Source: JBBDQZ01 sp040905705
GTDB taxonomy: Bacteria; Bacteroidota; Rhodothermia; Balneolales; Natronogracilivirgulaceae
Reading direction: 5' to 3'
Assembly (NCBI GenBank): GCA_040905705.1
Contig: JBBDQZ010000024.1
Span: forward strand, 1 to 64,000
Length of the DNA stretch: 64,000 bases
Shown: piece after piece, positions 1 through 8,446 of the stretch
How positions within the stretch are numbered: the stretch's first letter is position 1
How the letters are laid out: every line of letters starts with the position of its first letter
The notes under the pieces: generated by a model
Databases searched by the model: none
Told to the model about the DNA's origin: nothing
What the model saw: only the letters and a program-made list of their open reading frames with translations
Translations under genes and position numbers: made by a program

Positions 1-222
1 GCTCTATACCCGTTTTGAATTGGCAAAATTAAAATGAATCGTTCTGAATTGAGCCAATCAACAGCTTGAATGTGCCTGAAGCACTCTCCTGATCACCACA
101 ATAATCCGGAAAGTATCCCGGGAAAACTCAATTCCCGAATCGGCCGGGAAAGGGGTACAAAAAGGAGTACATATTATACATAAAATGCACCATAAAGTTA
201 TTAAAAGCATATAATAGCATAA
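1..222. other. Left-edge non-coding segment
   Basis: No convincing reading frame is seen here. The segment ends abruptly against the anticodon loop of the tRNA fragment at 223, so it is probably the right-hand end of an integrated element whose body lies outside the window. That is inference; no integrase gene is visible in the window. Confidence 0.4.
152..170 (+). repeat. Short direct repeat near putative att site
   Basis: GGGGTAC (152-158) and GGAGTAC (164-170) are separated by AAAAA. Short direct repeats this close to a tRNA-derived core site resemble arm-type recombinase binding sites. The repeat itself is seen in the sequence; the role is inferred from position. Confidence 0.3.
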
Positions 223-264
223 CTACGGATCAGAAGGCCGGGGGTTCGAATCCTCCCGTGCGTA
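223..264 (+). other. 3' half of tRNA-Arg(ACG), putative att site
   Basis: The fragment starts at the anticodon loop CTACGGA (223-229, anticodon ACG) and continues through the 3' anticodon strand TCAGA, the variable loop, a T arm (GGGGG 240-244, loop TTCGAAT 245-251, CCTCC 252-256), the 3' acceptor strand CGTGCGT (257-263) and the discriminator A (264). The 5' half is missing: the bases before the loop do not pair with TCAGA, and no D arm or 5' acceptor strand is present. Tyrosine recombinases often cross over in the anticodon loop of a tRNA gene, leaving a 3' half at the distal end of the element. The element would then lie to the left, with the intact tRNA beyond it. Identity as Arg rests on the ACG loop. 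Confidence 0.7.
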
Positions 265-274
265 CTTTGATATA

Positions 275-320
275 AAGCCTTGTATTGCAGTGAGTTGTTG
301 CGATACAGGGCTTTTTTATT
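275..320 (+). terminator. Rho-independent terminator of the tRNA-Arg fragment
   Basis: The arms at 275-289 and 299-313 pair over 15 positions with two wobble-type positions, and a run of six T follows (312-317). It lies 10 bases after the tRNA 3' end, so it is most simply the original terminator of the tRNA gene, left behind with its 3' half. Confidence 0.75.
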
Positions 321-441
321 TTCATAATGGGAGGTCTGCAAAGTAATAGCGCATCCATTAAATATTTTAATTTGCTACATTCCCATGATATCCTATAAAG
401 CTGTACCGGAATTTTAATCACAAATTCTATGGAGAATCGAA

Positions 442-939
442 ATGAAAAATCACCATTTCTTTTTAACTGCAATAGTACTGTTTACCGGAATGATTCTGAT
501 GGGCTGTAATAATGACAACTCATCCTATAATTATCCGCAAGCCGAGATCACACATTCAGGGTTTGACTTTTCCGCTGAAAAGGCCGACACCACCAATTGG
601 GAGAATAATGACGGAGAAATCATCCTCTGGATGCCGGGCGGGAATGAACATCCCCAATACCCAAACTTTGAAGAACATGTATGGTTTCGAACTAACCATA
701 ATGTCGAAGTGAATGAAACTAAAGACATGGGCGATGTCGATCTTGCCTCTATTAAATCCGTCCCGGACCAATGGGATCAAAATCCCGATATCCCTCCTCT
801 TTTGCCGGGAAATGTGATCGTTGCCCGATGCAAAGACGGATACGTTAAATTCAAAGTCCTCTCCGTTAATCCGGATGGTGCAGGCTGGCCTGCCGAGGTG
901 GAATATTATTTTTCAGCTGCAACAACATTTGATAATTAA
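442..939 (+). CDS. Small predicted lipoprotein, unknown function
   Basis: 165 aa. The N-terminus is a clear lipoprotein signal: basic MKNHH, a hydrophobic stretch, then the lipobox LMGC with the lipidated cysteine near residue 22, followed by an Asn/Asp/Ser-rich linker. The ATG at 442 has GGAG 7 bases upstream, which supports this start. The mature part is acidic and soluble with no motif I recognise. It lies directly inside the putative integration boundary and has no obvious partner. Export to the periplasm or outer membrane is well supported; the function is unknown. Confidence 0.7.
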   Translation: MKNHHFFLTAIVLFTGMILMGCNNDNSSYNYPQAEITHSGFDFSAEKADTTNWENNDGEIILWMPGGNEHPQYPNFEEHVWFRTNHNVEVNETKDMGDVDLASIKSVPDQWDQNPDIPPLLPGNVIVARCKDGYVKFKVLSVNPDGAGWPAEVEYYFSAATTFDN

Positions 940-956
940 ATCGCAAAGAACTATGG

Positions 957-1112
957 TTGTTGGGATTAGCCGTAATAAACAGTGGGGTATATCTCCGATG
1001 GTTTGGCTGGATTGCTGTGGTACTTGGCTCAGGGGCACTCTTAGCCGGAATTACACGATTTCTGGGCATTGGAATCGGAAATAAACAAAACAGGTTGACC
1101 CAAATTCAATAA
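957..1112 (+). pseudogene. Possible 3' remnant of a small membrane-protein gene
   Basis: Right after the lipoprotein gene, one frame reads about 51 residues to TAA at 1110-1112 and looks protein-like: LLGLAVINSGVYLRWFGW, then two hydrophobic stretches and the basic end NKQNRLTQIQ. It has no ATG, only TTG candidates at 957 or 960, and no ribosome-binding site. It could be the surviving C-terminus of a small membrane protein or a chance open frame. No family could be assigned. Confidence 0.3.
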
Positions 1113-1160
1113 TTATGACCGTCATTATTCTTATTACAGAAGGGTTCAGTAATAATTATT

Positions 1161-2984
1161 TTATCGGAGCACGGTCATCGAACGGGTTTCTGTGATATTG
1201 CCGGCCGTCAGCATGTACAGATAGACGCCGCTGGAAAGCTCGCTGCTGTCAAAGGTTACCCGGTGGGTCCCTGCCGTGCGGGGCTCATCCACCAGGCTTG
1301 CCACCTTCTGCCCCAGGAGATTGAAAACCTCCAGGCGTACGTTTACATCCTGCTGCAAGTCAAAAGTGATGGTGGTTACAGGATTGAACGGATTGGGGTA
1401 GTTTTGACGCAACTCTGTTGCGGCAGGGACATGCGGCCGGATATCCGGTTCTGCGGAAACAGGTTCTCCTTCCCAGGTTCCGAACGGTTCAAAGTTCAGA
1501 TCACCGTCATAACCCTCACCCGGTAAAGAGGAATCGATATTAATAAAATGGCTTAGGCGGTTGAAGCCGGTATCCTCCTCCCAGATTTGATGCCCATTAC
1601 TTGTATTGGCTAAGCGAATAGAGAATTCAGGTTGATGACGGATCGGATCGGCCGGGTCGGGAAGATTGAGCAATACTTCATAATAACCGTCTAAATCGTT
1701 TGGAAGACCTAACTCATAGCTCAGATTTACTGTATCACCGGCCATCCAAAACCTGGGGTCGTCAGGCAGGTTAACTTCCCATATTTCTTCGGAATTTTCA
1801 ACACTGCGCAGGATCACCTGTAACCCCCGTGGGTTATAGGGTGCGGCAAATCCTTTGTTTTCAAGTTGTAAATTAAAACGGAATATACCACCAGGACGCG
1901 ACTGTTCAGTGTAAGACCCTTCTTGTAGCGCAAAACGGTAACCCAATCTGCGTTCCACCTCCGGCATACATCCCTGTTCCACCCAGACATCAAGGATATC
2001 ACGGGAAAAACCATGGTTTAATAATGACCAGCGCATCCGGGCCAGTTCTTCAAGAGAGAATTCACAACCATAGAAATCAACATCATCTCTTGGTGTGCAA
2101 GTTTCTCCGCCCATGGGTACATAACGGTTATTCAAATTCAGAAAATCTTTTGTTTCTTCAATATCGAGACGGCCGGTGCTTTGACCCAACGTATCCAATC
2201 CATAATACGTGCCGGCGTTTGTTTCATTGGTCATAAAACAATCATTATGATGCCCGGTACGTGACCGGTTAGTTCCACTGTACGCCTCTTCCTTCGTTAA
2301 AGGATCCCCGTAAAGGCCAAGATTATAGATATGCCAGATATAGACCGGCCTGCGAATTTGAATCATGCGATCTTCCGGTAAAATATCCAGAAAGTGAAAT
2401 AGAATGGTCCTCATATTTGTGGTTGTAGTTAATCCGTAATAAGAACCATGCCATTCTCCCCAGGCTCCAATAAATCCGGCCTGGGCCACTGCGATCACGT
2501 CATAATATTCCTGGAATAATGGGGCCAGTTGATCAAGATGACTTAATACCCTTTCCAGGGGAGCATCAAAAGTATTTGGATCCGGATCCACGTCGTCAGG
2601 AATTCCATTAGTATATCGGAATTTAAACAATGTTTTTAGTCCGGCTTCCCGAAGTGTTTCGAAATCAGCCCGCATGCGATCTAAAAACTCTTCCGAGATG
2701 TCAGATTCCCGGAAATCACTTAACAAATAAGGCCGGAAAATGAGGGTTCTGTTTTCTGCGCGATAATCCCGGAGTTTATCGAGATCTAACAAAGGGCTTG
2801 TCGGTGTTCCGGCCACCCACTGGTAAAATCCTCTTTCCGGGTTCGGAAAAATTGCATCGGTGGGTTCATAAGTGATAGTTGCCAACCCATCGTTTTGAGT
2901 CACATTTTGATGTTGAGAAGAAAAGAAAACCAGCGTTATAAGTGCGAGAATAGTTGTTGCCGCGTATCTGTGTATGTTATACAT
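1161..2984 (-). CDS. T9SS-exported DUF4874/DUF4832 protein
   Basis: 607 aa. A signal peptide (hydrophobic ILALITLVFFSS near residues 13-25) is followed by the NPERGFY motif around residue 48, typical of the DUF4874 N-terminal domain. The middle has the TIM-barrel-like features of DUF4832 (AGFIGAWGEWHG around 165-180). The last ~80 residues are a type A T9SS sorting domain: QNYPNPFNPVTTITFDL, then EVFNLLGQKVASLVDE and GVYLYML. Such proteins are usually secreted or surface-bound; the fold suggests a carbohydrate-active enzyme, but the activity is not established. The gene stands alone and shows no clear Shine-Dalgarno sequence. Confidence 0.85.
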   Translation of the reverse strand: MYNIHRYAATTILALITLVFFSSQHQNVTQNDGLATITYEPTDAIFPNPERGFYQWVAGTPTSPLLDLDKLRDYRAENRTLIFRPYLLSDFRESDISEEFLDRMRADFETLREAGLKTLFKFRYTNGIPDDVDPDPNTFDAPLERVLSHLDQLAPLFQEYYDVIAVAQAGFIGAWGEWHGSYYGLTTTTNMRTILFHFLDILPEDRMIQIRRPVYIWHIYNLGLYGDPLTKEEAYSGTNRSRTGHHNDCFMTNETNAGTYYGLDTLGQSTGRLDIEETKDFLNLNNRYVPMGGETCTPRDDVDFYGCEFSLEELARMRWSLLNHGFSRDILDVWVEQGCMPEVERRLGYRFALQEGSYTEQSRPGGIFRFNLQLENKGFAAPYNPRGLQVILRSVENSEEIWEVNLPDDPRFWMAGDTVNLSYELGLPNDLDGYYEVLLNLPDPADPIRHQPEFSIRLANTSNGHQIWEEDTGFNRLSHFINIDSSLPGEGYDGDLNFEPFGTWEGEPVSAEPDIRPHVPAATELRQNYPNPFNPVTTITFDLQQDVNVRLEVFNLLGQKVASLVDEPRTAGTHRVTFDSSELSSGVYLYMLTAGNITETRSMTVLR

Positions 2985-3401
2985 AATAGAAATTTGTCCC
3001 GGGAATATACCCTTTTAATGAGATAATTATTCCCTGATGATTTGTAAATATTATTGCAAATAATATAATTAATTATATGAACAAAATAAATCAATAAAGA
3101 AAAAGAAGTATAAGATATCATCCATGCTTGAGCTATTGTTTTTTCTCCATATTGAAGATATTGAGGCTGTTGGTATCGGAATAGATTATGAGTACTGCTT
3201 CAATATCAAAAAATTTGGAATTAAAATCATTTTTCAAAAGGTAAAATTGTCCCAATACTTCTGACACAAGATGAACTCATGAACTTTTCAAGGGTAATGT
3301 CGTCAAAACAAGTACAATATTAATGCAGTATGACTCACATAGAAAAATAAAATATATACAAGCTAATAATAGTATTAACAATCAGGTAAAGGTGATGTAT
3401 C
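2985..3401. other. AT-rich intergenic region between divergent genes
   Basis: 417 bases, very AT-rich, lying between two divergent genes, so it should carry both promoters. A 16-base perfect palindrome, ATATAATTAATTATAT, sits at 3063-3078, but in such AT-rich DNA it may be chance. No coding frame is convincing. Confidence 0.4.
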
Positions 3402-3842
3402 ATGAGCAATAAAAAATATTTTTGTATGATGTTATTTTTAGGGGCTTTGATTCTTCAAATTCAGCCGGGCTTCTCTTTGGTTATACATCCGGATACGGTC
3501 AATGCAAAATCATCAAATAAAATCGCCGTTGCAGCGGTTGGGGATAATATAAATTCGGAGATAAGCAGAAATGCTGGAAGGGCACTGTATTATCTCATAT
3601 TTGACGAGAACGGCGTTTACCAGAAGGCCATTAAAAATACAGCCCGAAACAGAAGAGGTGGCGCCAGTATGGTAGTGATCGATCTTCTTCTGCAAGAGTC
3701 CTGCAAAACTGTGATTGCAGAAAATTTTGGTGCAAATATGCTAAATCAATTAAAGGCGAATGAGATTGAATATTTCGAGCGTGAAGGTATTGTAAAAAAT
3801 GTAGTGCACACATTAATGAATGAGTATAAAAATGGCACCTGA
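3402..3842 (+). CDS. Exported NifX/NifB-type (Nitro_FeMo-Co) domain protein
   Basis: 146 aa. Residues ~33-140 read like the dinitrogenase FeMo-cofactor biosynthesis fold (PF02579): KIAVAAVGDNINSEISRNAGRA, where the glycine-rich first strand is followed by the variable centre, then CKTVIAENFGANMLNQLKANEIEYF and a C-terminal helix. Family members are normally cytoplasmic carriers of Fe-S or metal cofactors. Here a hydrophobic leader (MMLFLGALILQIQPGFSL) suggests export or membrane anchoring, which is odd for the family. No nif genes are in the window. The gene precedes the efflux-adaptor gene by 115 bases on the same strand. Domain call fairly sure; function unknown. Confidence 0.75.
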   Translation: MSNKKYFCMMLFLGALILQIQPGFSLVIHPDTVNAKSSNKIAVAAVGDNINSEISRNAGRALYYLIFDENGVYQKAIKNTARNRRGGASMVVIDLLLQESCKTVIAENFGANMLNQLKANEIEYFEREGIVKNVVHTLMNEYKNGT

Positions 3843-3957
3843 GGATACAGTTATTATTTATACATTTGTAGTTACACATTTATTGCAAACCTATTGATTC
3901 TTTGTAGCGGACAGCTGCACTGGTTTTCCCGTACATTTTCATCAAGCCTATTTAATC

Positions 3958-5019
3958 TTGAAAAAATTTGTTTATACCATAGTGATTGTGACAGTATTGT
4001 CGGGCGGAATCTGGTATATTTATGATCAGAATATCTGGCATCAATCGACGGAGGAGCCGTCATGGCGTACTGCCGGGGTAACAAGACAACATGTCGGTTC
4101 CAGTGTGTTTGCCCTGGGGATCATCAAACCAAAGGTTGGTGCCGAAGTCAGGGTCGGATCCCGGATATCCGGTGTTGTGAACCATTTGCATGCCAATATC
4201 GGCGATCCGGTCTCGGCTGGTGACATTATCGCCGAACTGGATGACACCGAATTTCGTGCCCGGCTGGCCCAATCCAGAGCATCGCTCGAAAAAATCCGGG
4301 TCGACTATGAACAGAGCCGCCGGGTATACGAACGCCAGCGTCGATTGTTCGACAAACAACTTATATCACGACAGGAATACGAGGAGGCTGAAGCGTCTTA
4401 CGCTTCCGTCAAGGCGCAGCAAATGCAGGCCGAAGCCAATTTGAAACTGGCTGAAATCCAGCATTCCTATGCCACTATCCGGTCACCGGTTTCAGGAGTG
4501 ATCGCCTCGGTCTCCACCCAGGAAGGGGAAACCGTGGCGGCAGGTTTCGCCGCACCGACGTTTGTCAATATCATCGACCTCAAACAGCTTGAAGTCCATA
4601 CCTATGTGGACGAAACCGATATCGGCATGATTGAAGAGGTACAACTGGCCACTTTTACGGTCGACACGTGGCCGGGAGTCGAATTTCCGGGTAAGATTAC
4701 CGCCATCTATCCGAAAGCAGTCATTGAAGATAACGTCGTCAACTATATCGTTACGCTGGATATCCTCGATTTTCAGGAGCGTATCCTGCGGCCGGAAATG
4801 ACGGCCAATGTTACCATTATCCTGGAGGAACGAAAGGATGTGCTTACCGTGCCGACCGCTGCCATTCGCCGGGAAGCCGGGGACCGTTATGTGCTGGTGG
4901 CAGAGGGGGATCGTCGCATTCGTCGAACGGTCAGACTCGGCTGGCGCGATGGAACCGTAACTGAAATATTGGAAGGACTGACCGAAGGGGAGCAGGTTAT
5001 CATTGAGGATGTTCCGTAA
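3958..5019 (+). CDS. Periplasmic adaptor of a MacAB-like ABC efflux system (HlyD/RND type)
   Basis: 353 aa with a TTG start (3958). An N-terminal membrane anchor (FVYTIVIVTVLSGGIWYIY) is followed by a biotinyl-lipoyl half (GSRISGVVNHLHANIGDPV near 60-80), a coiled-coil hairpin of ~85 residues (RASLEKIRVDYEQSRR to EANLKLAEIQHSYA), the second lipoyl half (TIRSPVSGVIASVSTQEGE), then the beta-barrel and membrane-proximal domains. This is the layout of MacA. It links an inner-membrane MacB-type transporter to an outer-membrane channel. The ATPase and two permeases follow directly, but there is no TolC gene in this block; one lies at 17486-18973. The block looks more GC-rich than its neighbours. 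Confidence 0.88.
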   Translation: MKKFVYTIVIVTVLSGGIWYIYDQNIWHQSTEEPSWRTAGVTRQHVGSSVFALGIIKPKVGAEVRVGSRISGVVNHLHANIGDPVSAGDIIAELDDTEFRARLAQSRASLEKIRVDYEQSRRVYERQRRLFDKQLISRQEYEEAEASYASVKAQQMQAEANLKLAEIQHSYATIRSPVSGVIASVSTQEGETVAAGFAAPTFVNIIDLKQLEVHTYVDETDIGMIEEVQLATFTVDTWPGVEFPGKITAIYPKAVIEDNVVNYIVTLDILDFQERILRPEMTANVTIILEERKDVLTVPTAAIRREAGDRYVLVAEGDRRIRRTVRLGWRDGTVTEILEGLTEGEQVIIEDVP

Positions 5020-5111
5020 ATATCCTGTTTAGATCATGCAAGACAACATAAAAACAGGAGATGATATAAGAACGGAAAATCACAAAATACATATGGCATA
5101 TGGAGGAAAAA

Positions 5112-5948
5112 ATGAACACATCAGCGTCAATGAACAGGGATCATACAGCGGATGAGCGTGCACGTGATAAGCATGCACCGGATGATCATGCATTGGATGA
5201 GAAGGAGCTCCTGAACCAAAGCGATCCACAAAGTGAGCTTCTCATTGAAGCCAAAAATATTTCCAAAATATATGGCAAGGGAGACGATGCAACGGTGAAG
5301 GCTCTGGACGATGTATCTCTGGAGATTGAGCGCGGTGAATTTATCGCCATCATGGGAGCCTCAGGTTCCGGAAAATCCACATTGATGAATATCCTGGGTT
5401 GCCTCGACCGGCCCACACGGGGATCTCTTTTTCTGGACGGCCAGGAGGTCAGTACCCTGAACGACGAAGAACTAGCCGCCATTCGCAATAAGAAAATCGG
5501 ATTTGTTTTTCAGACTTTTCATTTGCTGGCCCGAACCAATGCCCTTGAAAATGTCGAATTGCCGTTGCTGTATTCTGACCGGAGTCATATTACCGAACTT
5601 GCCCGGGAAGCCCTGAAATCGGTCGGACTTTCGGACCGGATGTACCATCTCCCGAATGAACTGTCGGGCGGCCAGCAACAGCGTGTAGCCATTGCCAGGG
5701 CACTCGTGAATGATCCGGAAATCGTATTTGCCGATGAACCGACGGGCAACCTGGATTCGCGCTCGAGTCTCGAAATTATGTTGCTGTTGCAAAAATTGCA
5801 CAAAGAGGAACGTACCATCGTGCTGGTCACACACGAAGAGGATATTGCCCGTTACGCCGGACGAATCATTCAGGTTGCTGACGGAAAAATTGTCAGAGAT
5901 ACTATGAACAGCGAACCGGTTCAACCGGAACCAGGAGGCAACAAATGA
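5112..5948 (+). CDS. ABC transporter ATPase, MacB/LolD family
   Basis: 278 aa from the ATG at 5112, chosen because GGAGG lies at 5102-5106; an in-frame ATG at 5100 overlaps that site. All ABC ATPase motifs are intact: Walker A GASGSGKS, Q loop FVFQTFHLL, signature LSGGQQQR, Walker B IVFADEPT and H-loop THEED. Before the ATPase fold is a ~40-residue hydrophilic extension rich in Asp, His and Ala (for example HAPDDHALDE), absent from typical LolD/MacB ATPases. Its stop overlaps the next gene's ATG by 4 bases, showing tight coupling to the first permease. Substrate unknown. Confidence 0.9.
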   Translation: MNTSASMNRDHTADERARDKHAPDDHALDEKELLNQSDPQSELLIEAKNISKIYGKGDDATVKALDDVSLEIERGEFIAIMGASGSGKSTLMNILGCLDRPTRGSLFLDGQEVSTLNDEELAAIRNKKIGFVFQTFHLLARTNALENVELPLLYSDRSHITELAREALKSVGLSDRMYHLPNELSGGQQQRVAIARALVNDPEIVFADEPTGNLDSRSSLEIMLLLQKLHKEERTIVLVTHEEDIARYAGRIIQVADGKIVRDTMNSEPVQPEPGGNK

Positions 5949-7162
5949 AAACAGGCAGATTGATTAAAATTGCTTTTACAGGCCTGGGCAGAAACAGGAT
6001 GCGCAGTTTTCTTATGATGATCGGTGTGGTCATAGGAATCACGGCTCTCACCATGGTTGTGGCCGCAGCACTTGGCGCACAGGAACGTATTGTGGATCGG
6101 GTGAAACAATTCGGTTATGAAACATTGATGGTAAGGGCAGGCGGAGATCTGACCATGGGTACGCATACCGGCGGCGGCGAGGTGATTACGTTAAAAATTG
6201 AGGATGCCCAAGCAATCAAAAGAGACATCGATTCGGTGATCGAAGTGGCGCCGTTCAACCGGATCGGACGTGAGGATGCCGTCTATAGCAATCGATCGGT
6301 ACAGACCCCACTGTTCGGTGTACCTCCCGAATGGTCGACGGTCTGGAACTGGAACGTGATAAGAGGCGACTTCATCAGCCGGAATGATATGGAACGAATG
6401 GCCCGTGTTTGCGTCATCGGCCCCACGGTGCAACAGGAATTGTTCGGTGAGGATGATCCGCTTGGCGAAATCATCCGTGTGGGTAACGTACCGTTTGAAG
6501 TGATTGGCGTGATGGAACCGAGAGGCATCAGCGCAGGGGGTGGCGATATGGATAACCGCGTCTTTATACCATTGTCCACATTTAAGCGCAGGGTAGCCAA
6601 CGTTGACCACATCTACGGCATCCGGATTTTGCTCGGTTCGGATCAGGATGCGGATCAAGCCGTCACGGATATTACCGCTTTGCTTCGGGAACGTCACCGG
6701 CTCGCTCTTGGTGTAACGGATGATTTCTCCATACGCAGCGCCGAGGAAGTGCAAGCCATGGTGGAAGGGATGCTGGGTACGTTTAATCTCTTTCTGATTC
6801 TTGTGGCCGGGATTTCACTCATAGCCGGCGGTGTGGTAGTGGCCAATATCATGCTTATTTCTGTCAACGAGCGCCGCAGGGAAATTGGACTTCGTAAAGC
6901 CGTCGGCGCAAGAAGCAGGGATATCACTGTTCAGTTTCTTTTTGAAGCCATGGCCGTCACCTTTACCGGCGGTGTCATGGGGATGATACTGGGCGGCGTC
7001 GGTTCCGCGCTGCTCGAAACGCTTGCACAGACACCGACAACCGTTTCATGGGAAATCGTTATGGTCGGAGTAGTCTTTTCCATCCTGGTTGGCATCCTGG
7101 CCGGTTTGCAGCCCGCCAGAAGAGCGGCTGTGCTCCAGCCGGTGGATTCCCTGAAAAGCTGA
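5945..7162 (+). CDS. MacB-type ABC permease (FtsX family), first copy
   Basis: 405 aa. It has an N-terminal cytoplasmic stretch, TM1 (MRSFLMMIGVVIGITALTMV), a large MacB-type periplasmic core domain (~50-270), and three C-terminal TM segments of the FtsX domain, including the conserved NERRREIGLRKAVGARSRDI loop between TM2 and TM3. It ends with QPARRAAVLQPVDSLKS, the usual C-terminal signature. The ATG overlaps the ATPase stop. Paired with the next gene it probably forms a heterodimer rather than the MacB homodimer (inference from the two adjacent copies). Confidence 0.9.
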   Translation: MKTGRLIKIAFTGLGRNRMRSFLMMIGVVIGITALTMVVAAALGAQERIVDRVKQFGYETLMVRAGGDLTMGTHTGGGEVITLKIEDAQAIKRDIDSVIEVAPFNRIGREDAVYSNRSVQTPLFGVPPEWSTVWNWNVIRGDFISRNDMERMARVCVIGPTVQQELFGEDDPLGEIIRVGNVPFEVIGVMEPRGISAGGGDMDNRVFIPLSTFKRRVANVDHIYGIRILLGSDQDADQAVTDITALLRERHRLALGVTDDFSIRSAEEVQAMVEGMLGTFNLFLILVAGISLIAGGVVVANIMLISVNERRREIGLRKAVGARSRDITVQFLFEAMAVTFTGGVMGMILGGVGSALLETLAQTPTTVSWEIVMVGVVFSILVGILAGLQPARRAAVLQPVDSLKS

Positions 7163-7175
7163 TCCCGCTTTTTCT

Positions 7176-8399
7176 ATGAAGATTGCACGCAGCATTAAAA
7201 TCTCTGTCAAACAGCTAACGGCACACAAGGTACGAACCGTCTTGTCCCTTATCGGTATCGTGATCGGTGTTTCGGCGGTGATAGTGATGGTGGCCATCGG
7301 ATCCGGAGCCCAGCGGGAAATCATGAACCGGATCGAGGAGATGGGCACACATCTGATCGTCGTCAATGCCGCCGAAGTTCAGCGTTCTCCCGGCCGGAGG
7401 GAGATGCGTGGTACGGTAACCACACTCACCATTCAGGACGCCGAAGCCCTGCAGCAGAAAATACCGTCTATAACGGCCGCCGCACCGGTACAGAGCCGGC
7501 GTTTGCAGGTACGGCACGGCAATCGCACATCCAATGTCAATATTGTCGGGACCCATCCTTCGTTTCAGGATATCAGAAATTTCAGAGTACGGACCGGTAG
7601 CTTTTTTGACGAACACGATGATATCGTGATGCGGCGTGTAGCGGTGCTGGGCGCAGGCGTGCACCGCAGTATGTTTGACGAAAGAAACGTTATCGGTGAA
7701 ACCATCCGGATCGGCACGGTCCCGTTTGAAATCATCGGTGTGATGGAAGCCAGGGGCGTCGATCTGGACGGCGTCGACCAGGATGACCAGATTTTTATAC
7801 CGGTTCGGACCGCATTGCGGAGGGTTTTTAATCTTTCCTGGATCCAATCCGTTTATATTCAGGCCCGGAATCAGGAGGTGATGGAATCGACGGCCGTTCA
7901 CATTCGGGAAATACTGCGGGAACGCCATCGCCTTTTTCCCGAAGATCAAACCGATGATTTCACCATTCATACACAGCTTGAATTACTGGAAACACATCGG
8001 GAAACTTCCGAGGCGTTTACTCTGCTGATCGCCAGTATGGCAGGCATTTCCCTGCTGATCGGAGGGATAGGGATTCTGGCCGTCATGTTGATCACGGTTC
8101 GGGAACGCATCAATGAAATCGGTTTGCGATTGGCGGTGGGAGCACGCAAAAAAGATGTGATGACACAATTTCTGATCGAGGCGTCGTTGTTGGGAATCGG
8201 GGGAGGATTGGTGGGGATTGCGTTCGGGCTCGCCGCTTCCCTGGTGATCGGGTTTGCAACCGCCTGGTCGACCACCGTAATGATCCGGCCGGTCCTTTTC
8301 GCTTTTCTCTTTTCCCTGGGTATCGGATTAATTTTCGGAGTATTTCCTGCACGTAAAGCCTCTCTGCTCGATCCGATTGAAGCCCTGAGAAGCGAATGA
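7176..8399 (+). CDS. MacB-type ABC permease (FtsX family), second copy
   Basis: 407 aa, same architecture as the preceding permease: TM1 (VRTVLSLIGIVIGVSAVIVMVAI), periplasmic core domain, then three TM segments with the loop RERINEIGLRLAVGARKKDV and the C-terminal FPARKASLLDPIEALRSE. It starts 13 bases after the preceding stop, so it belongs to the same transcript. The two copies are clearly paralogous but diverged, as in exporters with two different permease subunits. The transported compound (antibiotic, peptide, lipid or siderophore) cannot be told from sequence. Confidence 0.9.
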   Translation: MKIARSIKISVKQLTAHKVRTVLSLIGIVIGVSAVIVMVAIGSGAQREIMNRIEEMGTHLIVVNAAEVQRSPGRREMRGTVTTLTIQDAEALQQKIPSITAAAPVQSRRLQVRHGNRTSNVNIVGTHPSFQDIRNFRVRTGSFFDEHDDIVMRRVAVLGAGVHRSMFDERNVIGETIRIGTVPFEIIGVMEARGVDLDGVDQDDQIFIPVRTALRRVFNLSWIQSVYIQARNQEVMESTAVHIREILRERHRLFPEDQTDDFTIHTQLELLETHRETSEAFTLLIASMAGISLLIGGIGILAVMLITVRERINEIGLRLAVGARKKDVMTQFLIEASLLGIGGGLVGIAFGLAASLVIGFATAWSTTVMIRPVLFAFLFSLGIGLIFGVFPARKASLLDPIEALRSE

Positions 8400-8446
8400 A
8401 AGGATCCCGTTAAATCCGAATGTAGCTACGATCGGGGTTCACAGTT

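Noticed and set aside
230..472. 80-codon minus-strand frame ending in VRTGGFEPPAF
   Set aside because: It is antisense to the tRNA fragment; this peptide ending is the well-known false translation of a tRNA T arm and acceptor stem.
3063..3078. Perfect palindrome ATATAATTAATTATAT as an operator
   Set aside because: The surrounding DNA is almost pure A/T, where such palindromes arise easily; no second copy seen.
5472..5924. 150-codon open frame antisense to the efflux ATPase
   Set aside because: Covers the Walker B and signature region of a clearly functional ATPase; no independent support.
7215..7970. 251-codon open frame antisense to the second permease
   Set aside because: The plus-strand permease is intact and in an operon; the antisense frame is rich in His, Arg and Gly with no motif.
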